Shown here: in pieces, positions 40,760-49,409 of the stretch
Numbering within the stretch: position 1 is the first letter of the stretch
Layout of the letters: the number at the start of each line of letters is the position of its first letter
NCBI GenBank assembly: GCA_017526785.1
Contig: JAFXQV010000015.1
Coordinates: 62,001 to 126,000, forward strand
DNA: 64,000 bases
Direction of reading: 5' to 3'
Source: Oscillibacter sp.
Lineage (GTDB): Bacteria; Bacillota; Clostridia; Oscillospirales; Oscillospiraceae
The notes under the pieces: generated by a model
Databases searched by the model: none
What the model saw: only the letters and a program-made list of their open reading frames with translations
Told to the model about the DNA's origin: nothing
Translations under genes and position numbers: made by a program

Positions 40760-40855
40760 CCTTTTCCACGGCGTTCCGTGAACGTGAATTTGCATAAAAA
40801 GAGCATGGAATATTCGTGGAATTGACCATAATTCGGGCAAGAACAATTTCAGGAT

Positions 40856-43657
40856 TTATGTCAGCGCCTTTTTCCACTCATACAGCAGGTTCATGGCCTC
40901 CATGGGCGTCAGGGAATCGGGCTGACAGCGCCGTAACGCGTCTATCACGGACTGTTCCGCCATCGACGCCATAGAAACCTGTGCGTCCTCCTTGGCGGAA
41001 GCGTCCGACGCCGGACGCGGCTTCCCGGCCTCGTCCTCCAGCTCTTTCAGAATCACGCGGGCGCGGCTCAGCACTTGCGCCGGAAGCCCGGCCAGTTTGG
41101 CGACCTCAATGCCGTAGCTTCTGTCCGCGCCGCCGGGGATGATTTTCCGCAGAAATACGATATCCTCCCCCTTGGCCTTGACCGCTATCGTGTAATTCGC
41201 CGCGCCGGGTAAAGTGCGTTCCAGTTCGGTCAACTCGTGATAGTGCGTGGCGAACAGGGTCTTTGCCTTAATCTTTTTCGCGCAGTGTTCGAGAACGGCG
41301 CGGGCAATGCTCATGCCGTCGTAGGTGGACGTGCCGCGCCCGATTTCGTCCAGTATCAGCAGGGAACGGGAGGTGGCACAGCGCAGAATTTCCGCGACTT
41401 CGGTCATCTCTACCATAAACGTGGACTGCCCCGCCGACAGGTCGTCACTCGCGCCGACACGGGTAAAGATACGGTCAACAATGCCGATACGCGCCGACGA
41501 CGCCGGGATAAAGCTCCCGATTTGCGCCATTAACACGATTAACGCCACCTGCCGCATATAGGTGGACTTGCCCGCCATATTCGGCCCCGTGATGATGTCC
41601 ACGCGCTGTTCGGTCTCGCCCATGAAGGTGTCGTTGGGGACGAAAAGCGCGTCTTTCAACATCTGTTCGACGACGGGGTGACGCCCGTCGTGAATCTCAA
41701 TCACGCTGGATTCGTCGACTTCGGGGCAACAGTAACGATTTGCCACGGCGACGGCCGCCAGTGACGCTAACGCGTCCGCGCCCGCGATTGCCTGCGCGGT
41801 CTGCGTGATACGCGCCACGCCCGACACCAGCTCCTTGCGGAGTTCCTCGAAGAGTTCGTATTCCAGCGACGACACCCGCTCCGACGCCGTTAAAATGGAT
41901 TCTTCCAGCTCTTTCAACTCCGAAGTAATGAAGCGCTCCCCGGTGGTGACCGTCTGTTTGCGTACATAGTGTTCCGGCACTTGGTCTTTGAAGGCGTTGG
42001 AGACCTCGATATAGTAGCCGAACACTTTATTGTAGCGGATTTTCAAAGAGCGGATTCCGGTTGCCTCGCGTTCTCTGGCCTCCATTTCGGCGATAATGTC
42101 CTTGCCGCCCGTGAGGATGTGCCGCAGTCGGTCTACTTCGGGGTGGTAGCCGTCGCGGATAATGCCGCCCTCCCGCACGGACACGGGCGGCTCATCGTCG
42201 AGTGTCGCCGCGATTCGGGTCGACAAGTCCTCTAACGTGTCCATGGCCTCCATGACCTCTTGCAGTAAGCGGTTCCGGAACGCCGACAGACAGCGGCGGA
42301 TTTCCGGCACTTTCTCCATGGCGGCGCGGAGTTGCACGATTTCCCGCGCCCCCGCCGTGCCGTACACGATGCGCCCCGTCAGGCGCTCCATGTCGCCCAG
42401 CCCGGACAGCGCCGAAACGAGTTCCTCGCGGGCTATCGTGTCCGAGACCAGCGCCGACACGGCCTCGTTGCGGCGGCGGATATCCGTCACGCGCAAGAGC
42501 GGGCGTTCCAGCCAGCCGCGCAACAGCCGCGCCCCCATCGGCGTACGCGTCCGGTCGAGTACCCAAAGCAGGCTTCCGCGCCGTTCGCGTTCGCGGTACG
42601 TCCGGGTCAACTCCAAGTGACGCCGGGCGTTGAGGTCAAGTTCCATGAAACGGCTTTGCTCATCGTACGAAATGCGGTTGATGTGGGACAGGTCTGTTTT
42701 CTGCGTGTCGTAGAGGTAACTTAACAGCGCGCCGAGCGCTAACGCGGCGGCGTCCTTGCCTGTCAGCACTGCCGCGCCGTTCTCGCCGAACTGGCGCTGA
42801 ATCAAGGCTTTCGCGGCGGCGGGGTCGAAGCGCTGGAAAGCGTTCTCCATGTGGCAGTTGTAGCGGTCGCGGAGCGTCACGACCAGCGGCAGGCACGAGG
42901 ACGCGCCCGCGCTCAAAATCGCCTCCACGGGGGAATAGCGGCCTAATTCGTTTGTCAGGTGCTGTACGCGGTCGGTGCCGTGGAAGGACGCGACGTGTAC
43001 CTCTCCGGTGGACAGGTCGCAGAACGCCGCGCCCGCTGACGCCGGAATCGGTGCCAGTACGCCGACTTTCGGCGCGGTATCGGCGTCGGAATCGGTATCG
43101 GCGTCGGGCGCGGGAACCGGGGCGGACGCCTTCGGGAAGAACTCCGGGTACAGTCCGGCGTCCTCCTTTCCCATGACCGGATTTTCGGCTAACTTCCGTC
43201 CGGCCTTGACGTGCCGCGACAGCTTTTCGTCGGAAATCGGGTTGTCCAGATACAGCGCGCAAATATAGTTACTGTGGCGTTCGTCGAGTGAGGCGGCGTC
43301 CATGACCGTCCCCGGCGTCACGACGCGCAGAATGTCGCGCTTGACTAAGCCTTTTGCCGTGGCGGGGTTCTCCATCTGTTCGCAGATTGCGACCTTGTAG
43401 CCCTTGGCAATCAGGCGGGCGATGTAGGCGTCACAGGCGTGGTAGGGTACGCCGCACATGGGGATAGTTTCCTCCGCCGACTTTTTATACTTGCCGTGGT
43501 TGCGGCTTGTCAGGGTGAGGTCGAGTTCCCGTGAGGCGATTTTCGCGTCATCGTTGAACATCTCGTAGAAGTCGCCCAGACGGAAAAATAACAGGCAGTC
43601 CGGGTTGGCCTTCTTGATTTCCAGATACTGTTTCATCATGGGGGTTAAGTCCGCCAT
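40856..43657 (-). CDS. mutS: DNA mismatch repair protein MutS
   Basis: 933 residues, ATG 43657 with GGAGGGA upstream. Mismatch-reading motif in LLFFRLGDFYEMFND (about residues 20-34), Walker A near 690 (IITGPNMAGKSTYMRQ), and ATPase motifs SAGQSTFMVEMTEVAEIL, LLILDEIGRGTSTYDG and TLFATHYHELTELE are intact. It is 60-80 residues longer than typical MutS because of a Pro/Asp-rich insert around residues 150-210 (FFPKASAPVPAPDADTDSDA) between the mismatch-binding and connector domains. It lies 15 nt downstream of miaB, the common Firmicutes order being miaB-mutS-mutL; mutL is not here. Confidence 0.97.
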   Translation of the reverse strand: MADLTPMMKQYLEIKKANPDCLLFFRLGDFYEMFNDDAKIASRELDLTLTSRNHGKYKKSAEETIPMCGVPYHACDAYIARLIAKGYKVAICEQMENPATAKGLVKRDILRVVTPGTVMDAASLDERHSNYICALYLDNPISDEKLSRHVKAGRKLAENPVMGKEDAGLYPEFFPKASAPVPAPDADTDSDADTAPKVGVLAPIPASAGAAFCDLSTGEVHVASFHGTDRVQHLTNELGRYSPVEAILSAGASSCLPLVVTLRDRYNCHMENAFQRFDPAAAKALIQRQFGENGAAVLTGKDAAALALGALLSYLYDTQKTDLSHINRISYDEQSRFMELDLNARRHLELTRTYRERERRGSLLWVLDRTRTPMGARLLRGWLERPLLRVTDIRRRNEAVSALVSDTIAREELVSALSGLGDMERLTGRIVYGTAGAREIVQLRAAMEKVPEIRRCLSAFRNRLLQEVMEAMDTLEDLSTRIAATLDDEPPVSVREGGIIRDGYHPEVDRLRHILTGGKDIIAEMEAREREATGIRSLKIRYNKVFGYYIEVSNAFKDQVPEHYVRKQTVTTGERFITSELKELEESILTASERVSSLEYELFEELRKELVSGVARITQTAQAIAGADALASLAAVAVANRYCCPEVDESSVIEIHDGRHPVVEQMLKDALFVPNDTFMGETEQRVDIITGPNMAGKSTYMRQVALIVLMAQIGSFIPASSARIGIVDRIFTRVGASDDLSAGQSTFMVEMTEVAEILRCATSRSLLILDEIGRGTSTYDGMSIARAVLEHCAKKIKAKTLFATHYHELTELERTLPGAANYTIAVKAKGEDIVFLRKIIPGGADRSYGIEVAKLAGLPAQVLSRARVILKELEDEAGKPRPASDASAKEDAQVSMASMAEQSVIDALRRCQPDSLTPMEAMNLLYEWKKALT

Positions 43658-43672
43658 GCGTTCCCTCCGATT

Positions 43673-45091
43673 CTATTTTGTCTCCGGCGCGGCGGCTTGG
43701 CCGTACAGAGACCATGTGGTGTTTCCGGTAATCGTAACATTTGTGAAGCCGCCAACCAGCGCCGGGCTTCCGGTGAAGCGGACGAGACGGTTTCCCTCTG
43801 TACGCCCGGTCAACGTGTAGGCGGGGTCGTCGCTGAGGCCGTCCACGAGTACGCGGAACGTTTTCCCGATACAGGCCGCGTGTAACGCCGTGGAACGCGC
43901 ATTTTGTACGGCAAGGAGTTTATCAAACCAGCGCTGTTTCTCGTCGCGCGGCACGGGGTCGGGCATGGACGCCGCTTTCGTACCCGGGCGCGGGGAGTAC
44001 AGGAACGTAAAGAGCGCGTGGAAGCCCACTTCGTCCACTAACGATATGGTGTCGTCGGCCTCGGCCTCGGTCTCGCCGGGGAAGCCGATTATCACGTCAG
44101 ACGTTAAAACCAGTCCGGGCATGGCCTCCCGCGCCGACGCTATCAGGGACAGGTAGCGCTCCCGGGTGTAGCGGCGGTTCATCGCCTGTAACACGCGGTC
44201 ATTGCCCGACTGAAACGGCAGGTGCAGTTGTCGGGCGACGTGTTCGCTGTCGGCCATTGCGCGAAAGAGCCTCTCCGACGCGTCGCGGGGGTGGCTCGAC
44301 ATGAAGCGTATCCAGTATTGCCCGGGGATTCTGTTCAGACGCGCCAAGAGCGCCGCAAAGTCGCAGTCCGTGCCGCGCCCGTACGAGTTGACGTTCTGCC
44401 CCAACAGCGTAATGTCCCTGTATCCGGCCTCGACGAGTTCGCGGACTTCGGCCTCGACGGCCTCCGGCGTCCGGGAACGCTCCCGCCCCCGCACATACGG
44501 CACGATGCAGTAGGAACAGAAATTGTCACAGCCGTACATAATCGACACCCACGCCCGGACGCCCGCGCCGCGTTCGACGGGCATGCCCTCCGCGATGACC
44601 CCCGCCTCCTGCTCCACGGCAAAGACGCGCTTCCGGCGCGCGCAGACCTCCCACAGCAGTTCCGGGAACCGCCAGAGCGCGTGGGGGCCAAACACAAGGT
44701 CTACGTGGGAATACGACCGCTTCACGCGTTCGCTGACACGCGGCTCCTGCGCCATACAGCCGCACAGCGCGATAATTTGCGCGGGGTTCTCGCGCTTCGT
44801 ATGCGTCAGCGCGCCCAAGTTCCCGAACACGCGTTGCTCGGCGTGTTCGCGTACCGCGCAAGTGTTGAGTACCACAAGGTCGGCCTCGCGGGGGTCGTCC
44901 GTGAACGAGAAGCCCATATTTTTCAGCATGCCCGCCAGCCGTTCGCCGTCGGCGACGTTCTGCTGACAGCCGAACGTGTCCACCAGCGCCACGGGGTGCG
45001 CCTCCCACTCCGCGAACAGCCGCCGGACGGCGTCTTCGTATTCCCTCTGACGGGATAACTCCGCTTGCGTGATTTGTCTTGTTCCGTTCAT
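43673..45091 (-). CDS. miaB: tRNA-2-methylthio-N6-dimethylallyladenosine synthase MiaB
   Basis: 472 residues from ATG 45089-45091. The frame is open a further 54 codons upstream, but that part lies in the right flank of the tnpB element and does not look like MiaB. N-terminal cluster domain with cysteines in VDTFGCQQNVADGERLAGML, LNTCAVREHAE and ALCGCMAQE; radical SAM motif CDNFCSYCIVPYVRGRE; GQNVNSYG; C-terminal TRAM domain. Adds a methylthio group to i6A37 of tRNAs. The ribosome site (AGGCTGGA) is weak. A transposon end 170 bp upstream may have replaced the original promoter region. Confidence 0.95.
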   Translation of the reverse strand: MNGTRQITQAELSRQREYEDAVRRLFAEWEAHPVALVDTFGCQQNVADGERLAGMLKNMGFSFTDDPREADLVVLNTCAVREHAEQRVFGNLGALTHTKRENPAQIIALCGCMAQEPRVSERVKRSYSHVDLVFGPHALWRFPELLWEVCARRKRVFAVEQEAGVIAEGMPVERGAGVRAWVSIMYGCDNFCSYCIVPYVRGRERSRTPEAVEAEVRELVEAGYRDITLLGQNVNSYGRGTDCDFAALLARLNRIPGQYWIRFMSSHPRDASERLFRAMADSEHVARQLHLPFQSGNDRVLQAMNRRYTRERYLSLIASAREAMPGLVLTSDVIIGFPGETEAEADDTISLVDEVGFHALFTFLYSPRPGTKAASMPDPVPRDEKQRWFDKLLAVQNARSTALHAACIGKTFRVLVDGLSDDPAYTLTGRTEGNRLVRFTGSPALVGGFTNVTITGNTTWSLYGQAAAPETK

Positions 45092-45258
45092 GTTCCAGCC
45101 TGATTCAAAAAACGTAGTCAAACGATATAAAACATATCCAATGAATACGTTTTTGCTTTTTCTCGTTTCAAACCTGTCCCGTTTCCTGAAAGTCGCCTTT
45201 ACAGTAATCCGGTTTGCGTAACAGTCCACGAGCGTAAATTCCCGACAATCCATCGGTA
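45092..45258 (-). other. Right flank of the tnpB element, candidate guide-RNA (reRNA) region
   Basis: 167 bp between the tnpB stop codon and miaB, in tnpB's direction. The first 35-40 nt (GGATTGTCGGGAATTTACG, then CTCGTGGACTG) resemble the right-end sequence that often follows tnpB in IS200/IS605-type elements. In such elements a guide RNA overlaps the 3' end of tnpB and runs into flanking DNA. The exact element boundary cannot be fixed without a comparison sequence. AT content is higher than in the neighbours. Confidence 0.5.
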
Positions 45259-46500
45259 CTAAGCCAAAACGTACTCCGTCGTATCGCGTATGTTCAAAGC
45301 CGCGTTTAAGTCCCTGTCAATCCGCTTTCCGCAACCTTCGCAGACATAGGAACGGTCAGAGAGCTTCAAGTCCGCTTTCAGCGTTCCGCAAAAATGACAG
45401 GTTTTCGAGCTTGGATACCATCTGTCAACCATGTGGAGCGGAATCCCGTGGATTTTGCATTTCCATGTGAGAAAATCGCGGAATCCATAGAAATTCTGTT
45501 GCGCCACGGCTTTTGACAAATGGCGGTTTTTCATCATACCCGATACGTTCAAATTCTCAATCGCCACGAACTCCGGCTTGGCTTTCACCAGAGAAGCGAC
45601 CGTTTGCCGCAAATAATCCTTGCGGATACAGTCAAGGCGATAGTGAAGTTTTTGAACTTTCAGACGTTGTTTTTGATACCGTTTGCTTGAATCTTTTCCT
45701 TTCTTTGAATTTTTCTTCTGACTTTCGCGTTTTCTCGAAAGCCGCCGCTGTTCCCGTTTTAGCTTCTTTTCCAGTTTTCGGACTTTGCGTGTGTGATTGA
45801 TGTTGGGAAACTCGCGCCCGTCGCTGACAACCGCGAAAGACTTGATTCCCAAATCCACGCCGATTCCCTCTGTTTCAGGTTTCACGGGTTCCGGGTCGGG
45901 GATTTCCGCCAGCACGGAACAGAAAAACCGTCCGGCATGATAAGAGATACTGCCGGAATGAATGACATTCGCTTCCGTTGGAAAGTATCCGTACTCTTTC
46001 AGCGCGACCCATCCAAGACCGGGTACTTTGATTCTGTGCCGTTCGCAGACAACCGACTGTTTCGCGCTGTTTCGTACAAAGTAATAAGACGGCTCATTGA
46101 CGCCTTTTTTCTTGAAGTTCGGATGAGCGGCAAGCCCCTTAAAGAAGCGCTGATATGCTGAATTTGCGTTAATTATCGCCTGTTTTACCGCTTTGGCGTA
46201 CGTTTCCTTAATCCAAATCTTATCCGGGTTTTCGGACAGATAATCATGGTTCAGCCATACGGAGAAGTCGTAGGCCGACATATACCGCTGTCCGTCCCGA
46301 TACCGCTTATCCGCTTCCGCTAAAAACAGGTTGTAAACAAACCTGCAAGTCCCGATTGCCTTTAACAGAGTAACGCGCTGTTCCGGCGTGGGCTTCATCT
46401 CCGTTTTCAGACTCTTTAACAAGGCTTTCACCTCTTTCATTCGTGAGTACGCCTGAATAGTTATGCCTGCATTTGTTCCTATTTTTGATTGCTTAACATC
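45180..46500 (-). mobile_element. TnpB-only IS200/IS605-type element (approximate ends)
   Basis: An isolated tnpB with no tnpA within several kb, i.e. an IS1341-like arrangement that would need transposase in trans. Base composition is clearly more AT-rich than the flanks. Ends are estimates only: the right end lies between the tnpB stop and miaB, the left end upstream of 46440. Confidence 0.55.
45259..46440 (-). CDS. tnpB: TnpB RNA-guided nuclease (IS200/IS605 family OrfB)
   Basis: 393 residues. N-terminal helical domain (TPEQRVTLLKAIGTCRFVYN), then a RuvC-like nuclease with its three acidic residues placed as expected: Asp in GIGVDLGIKSFAVVS, Glu in FVAIENLNVSGMMKN and Asp in RIDRDLNAALNI. 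A zinc ribbon sits between the last two (CHFCGTLK...CEGCGKR). All catalytic residues are intact and the length is typical, so the protein is probably active as an RNA-guided DNA nuclease, ancestral to Cas12. It lacks an evident strong ribosome site. Base composition and codon use differ from the neighbours, consistent with transfer. Confidence 0.95.
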   Translation of the reverse strand: MKEVKALLKSLKTEMKPTPEQRVTLLKAIGTCRFVYNLFLAEADKRYRDGQRYMSAYDFSVWLNHDYLSENPDKIWIKETYAKAVKQAIINANSAYQRFFKGLAAHPNFKKKGVNEPSYYFVRNSAKQSVVCERHRIKVPGLGWVALKEYGYFPTEANVIHSGSISYHAGRFFCSVLAEIPDPEPVKPETEGIGVDLGIKSFAVVSDGREFPNINHTRKVRKLEKKLKREQRRLSRKRESQKKNSKKGKDSSKRYQKQRLKVQKLHYRLDCIRKDYLRQTVASLVKAKPEFVAIENLNVSGMMKNRHLSKAVAQQNFYGFRDFLTWKCKIHGIPLHMVDRWYPSSKTCHFCGTLKADLKLSDRSYVCEGCGKRIDRDLNAALNIRDTTEYVLA

Positions 46501-46649
46501 GCCTCCCGCCGTGACGTAAAAGTGCCGCTATCATACCACACCGCCGACAAAAAAACAAGCGACGTTATTCGGCGGGGTTTCGAGACGCGGGGTAATTTTG
46601 CGCCGTGTCGCTCCCTTGAAGATTTTCGCACAAAAATTCAAAAATCCCC

Positions 46650-46680
46650 TTGACTCTCCCCTTGGGGCAGGGCTTATACT
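46650..46680 (+). promoter_or_regulatory. MerR-type promoter with 19-bp spacer and palindrome
   Basis: TTGACT (46650-46655), 19-bp spacer, TATACT (46675-46680). The over-long spacer carries CTCCCCTTGGGGCAG with a perfect CCCCTTGGGG core, the hallmark of promoters that MerR proteins untwist. Confidence 0.85.
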
Positions 46681-46720
46681 GTACGCGTAATCCGGATTGC
46701 ACAAGGACAGGAGGCGGAAA

Positions 46721-47539
46721 ATGTACCAAATCGGCGAATTTTCAAAAATTTGTCAAGTCAGCGTCAAGACACTGCGCTACTATGACAAAATCGGCGTCCT
46801 GCGGCCGTCGGAAGTCGACCGCTTCACGGGATACCGTTACTACGACCGCGCCCAGCTCGAAAAAATGCTCCTGATTCAGAAGTTAAAACGGTACGGCTTC
46901 TCGCTGGATGAGATTCAACCGCTCCTGTCCTGCGGACACGACGCCTTCTATAGCGAACTGCGCCGACAGCGCGACAAACTCCAAGACCGACTGACGGAAT
47001 TAGAGGCGGTTTTGCGGGAATTGACGCTGCATTTGGGCGGTCTGGAAAGGACGGATGACAAAATGAACATTCCCAACGGATACGAAATCAAGCTGACGGA
47101 ACGACCGTCTATGGCTGTGTTCTCGTGCCGCCAGCGCATGGGCGTTGACGAGTTCGGCAAATACTTCGGCACCCTCTATGAGCGCATTTCCAAGGAGGGT
47201 CTGACGCCCGGCGGCGTTGTCGGCGCGATGTACCACGATGAGGAGTTCCACCATGAATCATCGGACATTGAGCTTTTCGTCAGCGTACGGGAGCGCGACT
47301 GCGCCGAAAAGGTCATGGACGCCTGTCCGTGCGCCATGACCGTCCACAGAGGCGGCTATTCCACGCTGAACGAGGCCTACGCCGCGCTCGTGTCGTGGAT
47401 TGAGGAGAACGGATACCAGTGGGACGGCACGCCCTGCGACATCTATACCCGCGGCGCGTGGCACAATCTCAAACCGGAGGACTGGGAGACGGAAGTATAT
47501 TTCCCCGTGCGCAAGCGCGAAAAGGCGACTGTTGATTGA
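46721..47539 (+). CDS. MerR-family regulator with GyrI-like effector domain
   Basis: 272 residues from ATG 46721 behind CAGGAGGCGG. N-terminal winged helix (YQIGEFSKICQVSVKTLRYY, then DKIGVLRPSEVDRFTGYRYY), a dimerisation coiled coil (about 75-115, ELRRQRDKLQDRLTELEAVL) and a C-terminal GyrI-like small-molecule domain (about 120-270; RPSMAVFSCRQRMGVDEF; GGYSTLNEAYAALVSWIEEN). This is the BmrR/TipA-like multidrug-sensing layout. It probably regulates itself through the 19-bp-spacer promoter in front of it. No transporter lies beside it; the only downstream same-strand sequence is a hydrolase remnant. Confidence 0.93.
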   Translation: MYQIGEFSKICQVSVKTLRYYDKIGVLRPSEVDRFTGYRYYDRAQLEKMLLIQKLKRYGFSLDEIQPLLSCGHDAFYSELRRQRDKLQDRLTELEAVLRELTLHLGGLERTDDKMNIPNGYEIKLTERPSMAVFSCRQRMGVDEFGKYFGTLYERISKEGLTPGGVVGAMYHDEEFHHESSDIELFVSVRERDCAEKVMDACPCAMTVHRGGYSTLNEAYAALVSWIEENGYQWDGTPCDIYTRGAWHNLKPEDWETEVYFPVRKREKATVD

Positions 47540-47863
47540 GACTGGACAGTGGAAAGTCGGCCTGTGCGGCGAAGTATGCTTAAGGATTTGTGGGCAAAGT
47601 CTGTTTTGCCCCCTCCGTCCGCCGCGCGGGAGAGGCGGAAAGCCCGACATTTCACGTTTTCTCTGTCGGCAGTCCCGCGAAGCCCTCCCCGCCGCGCGGG
47701 GAGGGTGGCGCAACGCGCCGGGTGGGGCGATTTCGGATAATCTTCCGCTCAACTTAACGCCTATGCGCCGCGCGGGAGAGGCGGAAAGTCCGGCATTTCC
47801 AGTAGAATTGTCGCGTGTTGCGTTTTCCCTGTCGGCAGTCCCGCGCCCTCTCTGTCGCCGTAG
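47540..47863. repeat. Intergenic region with GC-rich direct repeats
   Basis: No gene. Contains an imperfect direct repeat (47621-47679 and 47767-47845) sharing GCCGCGCGGGAGAGGCGGAA at the start and TGTCGGCAGTCCCGCG at the end, plus a third GCCGCGCGGGGAGGGTGGCG unit at 47691-47710. It looks like a dispersed, palindrome-rich intergenic repeat family. Confidence 0.7.
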
Positions 47864-47977
47864 ATGACAAAGGAACTGATGATTATTCCCGGCGCGGTTC
47901 ATACCGACCTGTACGACCGGACGGATATTGTTCCGTTTGATAAGATTGAGACGTTTTTCAAGGACGCTTTAGGCTGA
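47864..47977 (+). pseudogene. C-terminal remnant of an alpha/beta hydrolase
   Basis: A 37-codon frame (MTKELMIIPGAVHTDLYDR, then ending FDKIETFFKDALG) preceded directly by an in-frame TAG. It matches the last segment of alpha/beta hydrolases: 'KEL-IIPGA-H-DLYD' with the catalytic histidine and the final helix. The nucleophile elbow and the rest are missing, so this is a decayed gene end rather than a functional enzyme. A terminator follows directly, probably that of the original gene. Confidence 0.75.
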
Positions 47978-47989
47978 CAAAGCATACGC

Positions 47990-48025
47990 GCCGCCTCCCG
48001 CCGGATTCGCGGGAGGCGGCTTTTT
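47990..48025 (+). terminator. Terminator after the hydrolase remnant
   Basis: 11-bp perfect stem GCCGCCTCCCG/CGGGAGGCGGC, then T5. Confidence 0.9.
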
Positions 48026-48178
48026 GAAAGGACGGCGCGGAATCATGAAATGATGTCGGCTTCCATTCGCCGCCGCGCTTGCTTACGTTCCGCGCCGGGA
48101 GGCGGCGTAGCGATGGATGGAGAAACATTTTCCGAAACGGGCGCGGTTCGTTTGACGGAAACGCTTCAACAGGCGGCG

Positions 48179-49021
48179 TTAGGGATGTTCCAGCAGGCCG
48201 AGTTTGTCGAACGCCTGATAAAGCCCGTCGCGCTCCACGTCCCCGGTCACGTAGTCCGCGACGGCTTTGATTTCCGCGCCGCCGTTGCCCATGGCGACCC
48301 CGAACGCGCAACATTGCAACATGGGAATGTCCACTTTCGCGTCACCGAACGCGATGGTATCCCGCATGTCGGCGCGGAGATAGTCCACAAGCGCGTGAAT
48401 GGCCACGCCCTTGTCAACGTCCCCGACGCCCAAATCGCCGAAGAGGGCTTCTTCCCCCTTGCCGCCCCACGTCCCGGCCTTCAAGTCCGGAAAGGCCGCT
48501 TTCGCGTCCAGATAGTCTTGATAGCCGGACAACAGAAAACTGACTTTATTAAGGTCGTCGCGGTAGAGTTCGCCGCCGAAAATCATGTCCGGGAACGCGT
48601 CGCGGACGGTCATTTGTTCCGCGCCGGGGGCTTCCTTGCGCTTGCAGTAAAGGCGTATGGCGTCGAGCGCCGCCGAGGCGAAGTGTTCGCTGGCGAAAAG
48701 CCCGTTGTTGCTCTCCAGATAGAATTCCAGCCCGCGCCCGTGCAGCCAGTCCACGATGTCCCGGCACCGCTCCGCCGTAATCAGGCGGTGCATGACGACC
48801 GCGCCGTGGTCTTCGACATAACTGCCGTTGCCGCCAATCATGCCGTCAAGGCCGATGTCCCAGAGGGGCGGGTAGACCTCCGCGCGGCTCCGCCCCGTGC
48901 AGATATAGACCCTGTGTCCGTTCTCCCGCGCCCGGCGTATGGCGCGGGCGGCGGATTCCGGTATCCGGTTTTCGTAGTCCACCAGTGTCCCGTCCACGTC
49001 CAGAAAGATGATTCTGCCCAT
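48179..49021 (-). CDS. Cof-type HAD-superfamily sugar-phosphatase-like hydrolase
   Basis: 280 residues, ATG 49021 behind GAAAGGGGCG. HAD motif I IIFLDVDGTLVDYENRIPES, motif II YICTGRS, a C2 cap domain (about 80-190) and motif IV IAFGDAKVDIPMLQCC, all intact. Cof-type (IIB) enzymes dephosphorylate sugar phosphates, FMN or PLP; the substrate is not deducible. It stands alone between a non-coding stretch and the FeoB-associated peptide gene. Confidence 0.9.
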   Translation of the reverse strand: MGRIIFLDVDGTLVDYENRIPESAARAIRRARENGHRVYICTGRSRAEVYPPLWDIGLDGMIGGNGSYVEDHGAVVMHRLITAERCRDIVDWLHGRGLEFYLESNNGLFASEHFASAALDAIRLYCKRKEAPGAEQMTVRDAFPDMIFGGELYRDDLNKVSFLLSGYQDYLDAKAAFPDLKAGTWGGKGEEALFGDLGVGDVDKGVAIHALVDYLRADMRDTIAFGDAKVDIPMLQCCAFGVAMGNGGAEIKAVADYVTGDVERDGLYQAFDKLGLLEHP

Positions 49022-49098
49022 ATCGCGCCGCCCCTTTCCTGATATTCACGGTCACAGTATAGCATGCTTTCCGGCGCGGCGCAAGCGGAAAAGTCCGC

Positions 49099-49260
49099 TC
49101 ACGCGTCGCGTCTGGCGGCACAGCCGGGGCAGTGGCCGCACTGCCCGTTACAGCCGCCACAGCCGCCGCGTCTGGCGTCCCTCCAAAGCGTCCGGACACA
49201 TCCCGCCACCAGTAACGCCACGGCGAGCAGGGCTATCGCGCTTCCCAAAATCGGAGACAT
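49099..49260 (-). CDS. FeoB-associated Cys-rich membrane protein
   Basis: 53 residues from ATG 49258-49260 behind AGGAGG (49266-49273 region). One transmembrane helix (GSAIALLAVALLVAGCVRTL) is followed by a cysteine-rich tail (GGCGGCNGQCGHCPGC), the exact layout of the small FeoB-associated family. Members usually sit right after feoB, the ferrous iron transporter. No feoB or feoA lies in this window, so the gene is displaced. Confidence 0.85.
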   Translation of the reverse strand: MSPILGSAIALLAVALLVAGCVRTLWRDARRGGCGGCNGQCGHCPGCAARRDA

Positions 49261-49409
49261 TGTCACTCCTCCTTTCAACGGGGGAAGTTTAACACAGCTA
49301 ACCGCCGCTGTCAAGACGAGAGCGGTATGCGTACGAGATTCGCCCCGCAAGGCGGCGGGGCAAAACGATTCCTTGGCACATATTCACCGCACAGCCGAAA
49401 GTTCCCGCT

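Noticed and set aside
40646-40846. 66-codon minus-strand frame upstream of the chemotaxis receptor
   Set aside because: It lies across the receptor promoter (40731-40759), lacks a ribosome site and shows no family features.
45092-45253. MiaB start extended upstream to 45253
   Set aside because: The extra 54 residues are unlike MiaB N-termini and fall in the AT-richer flank of the tnpB element; the ATG at 45091 gives a standard-length protein.
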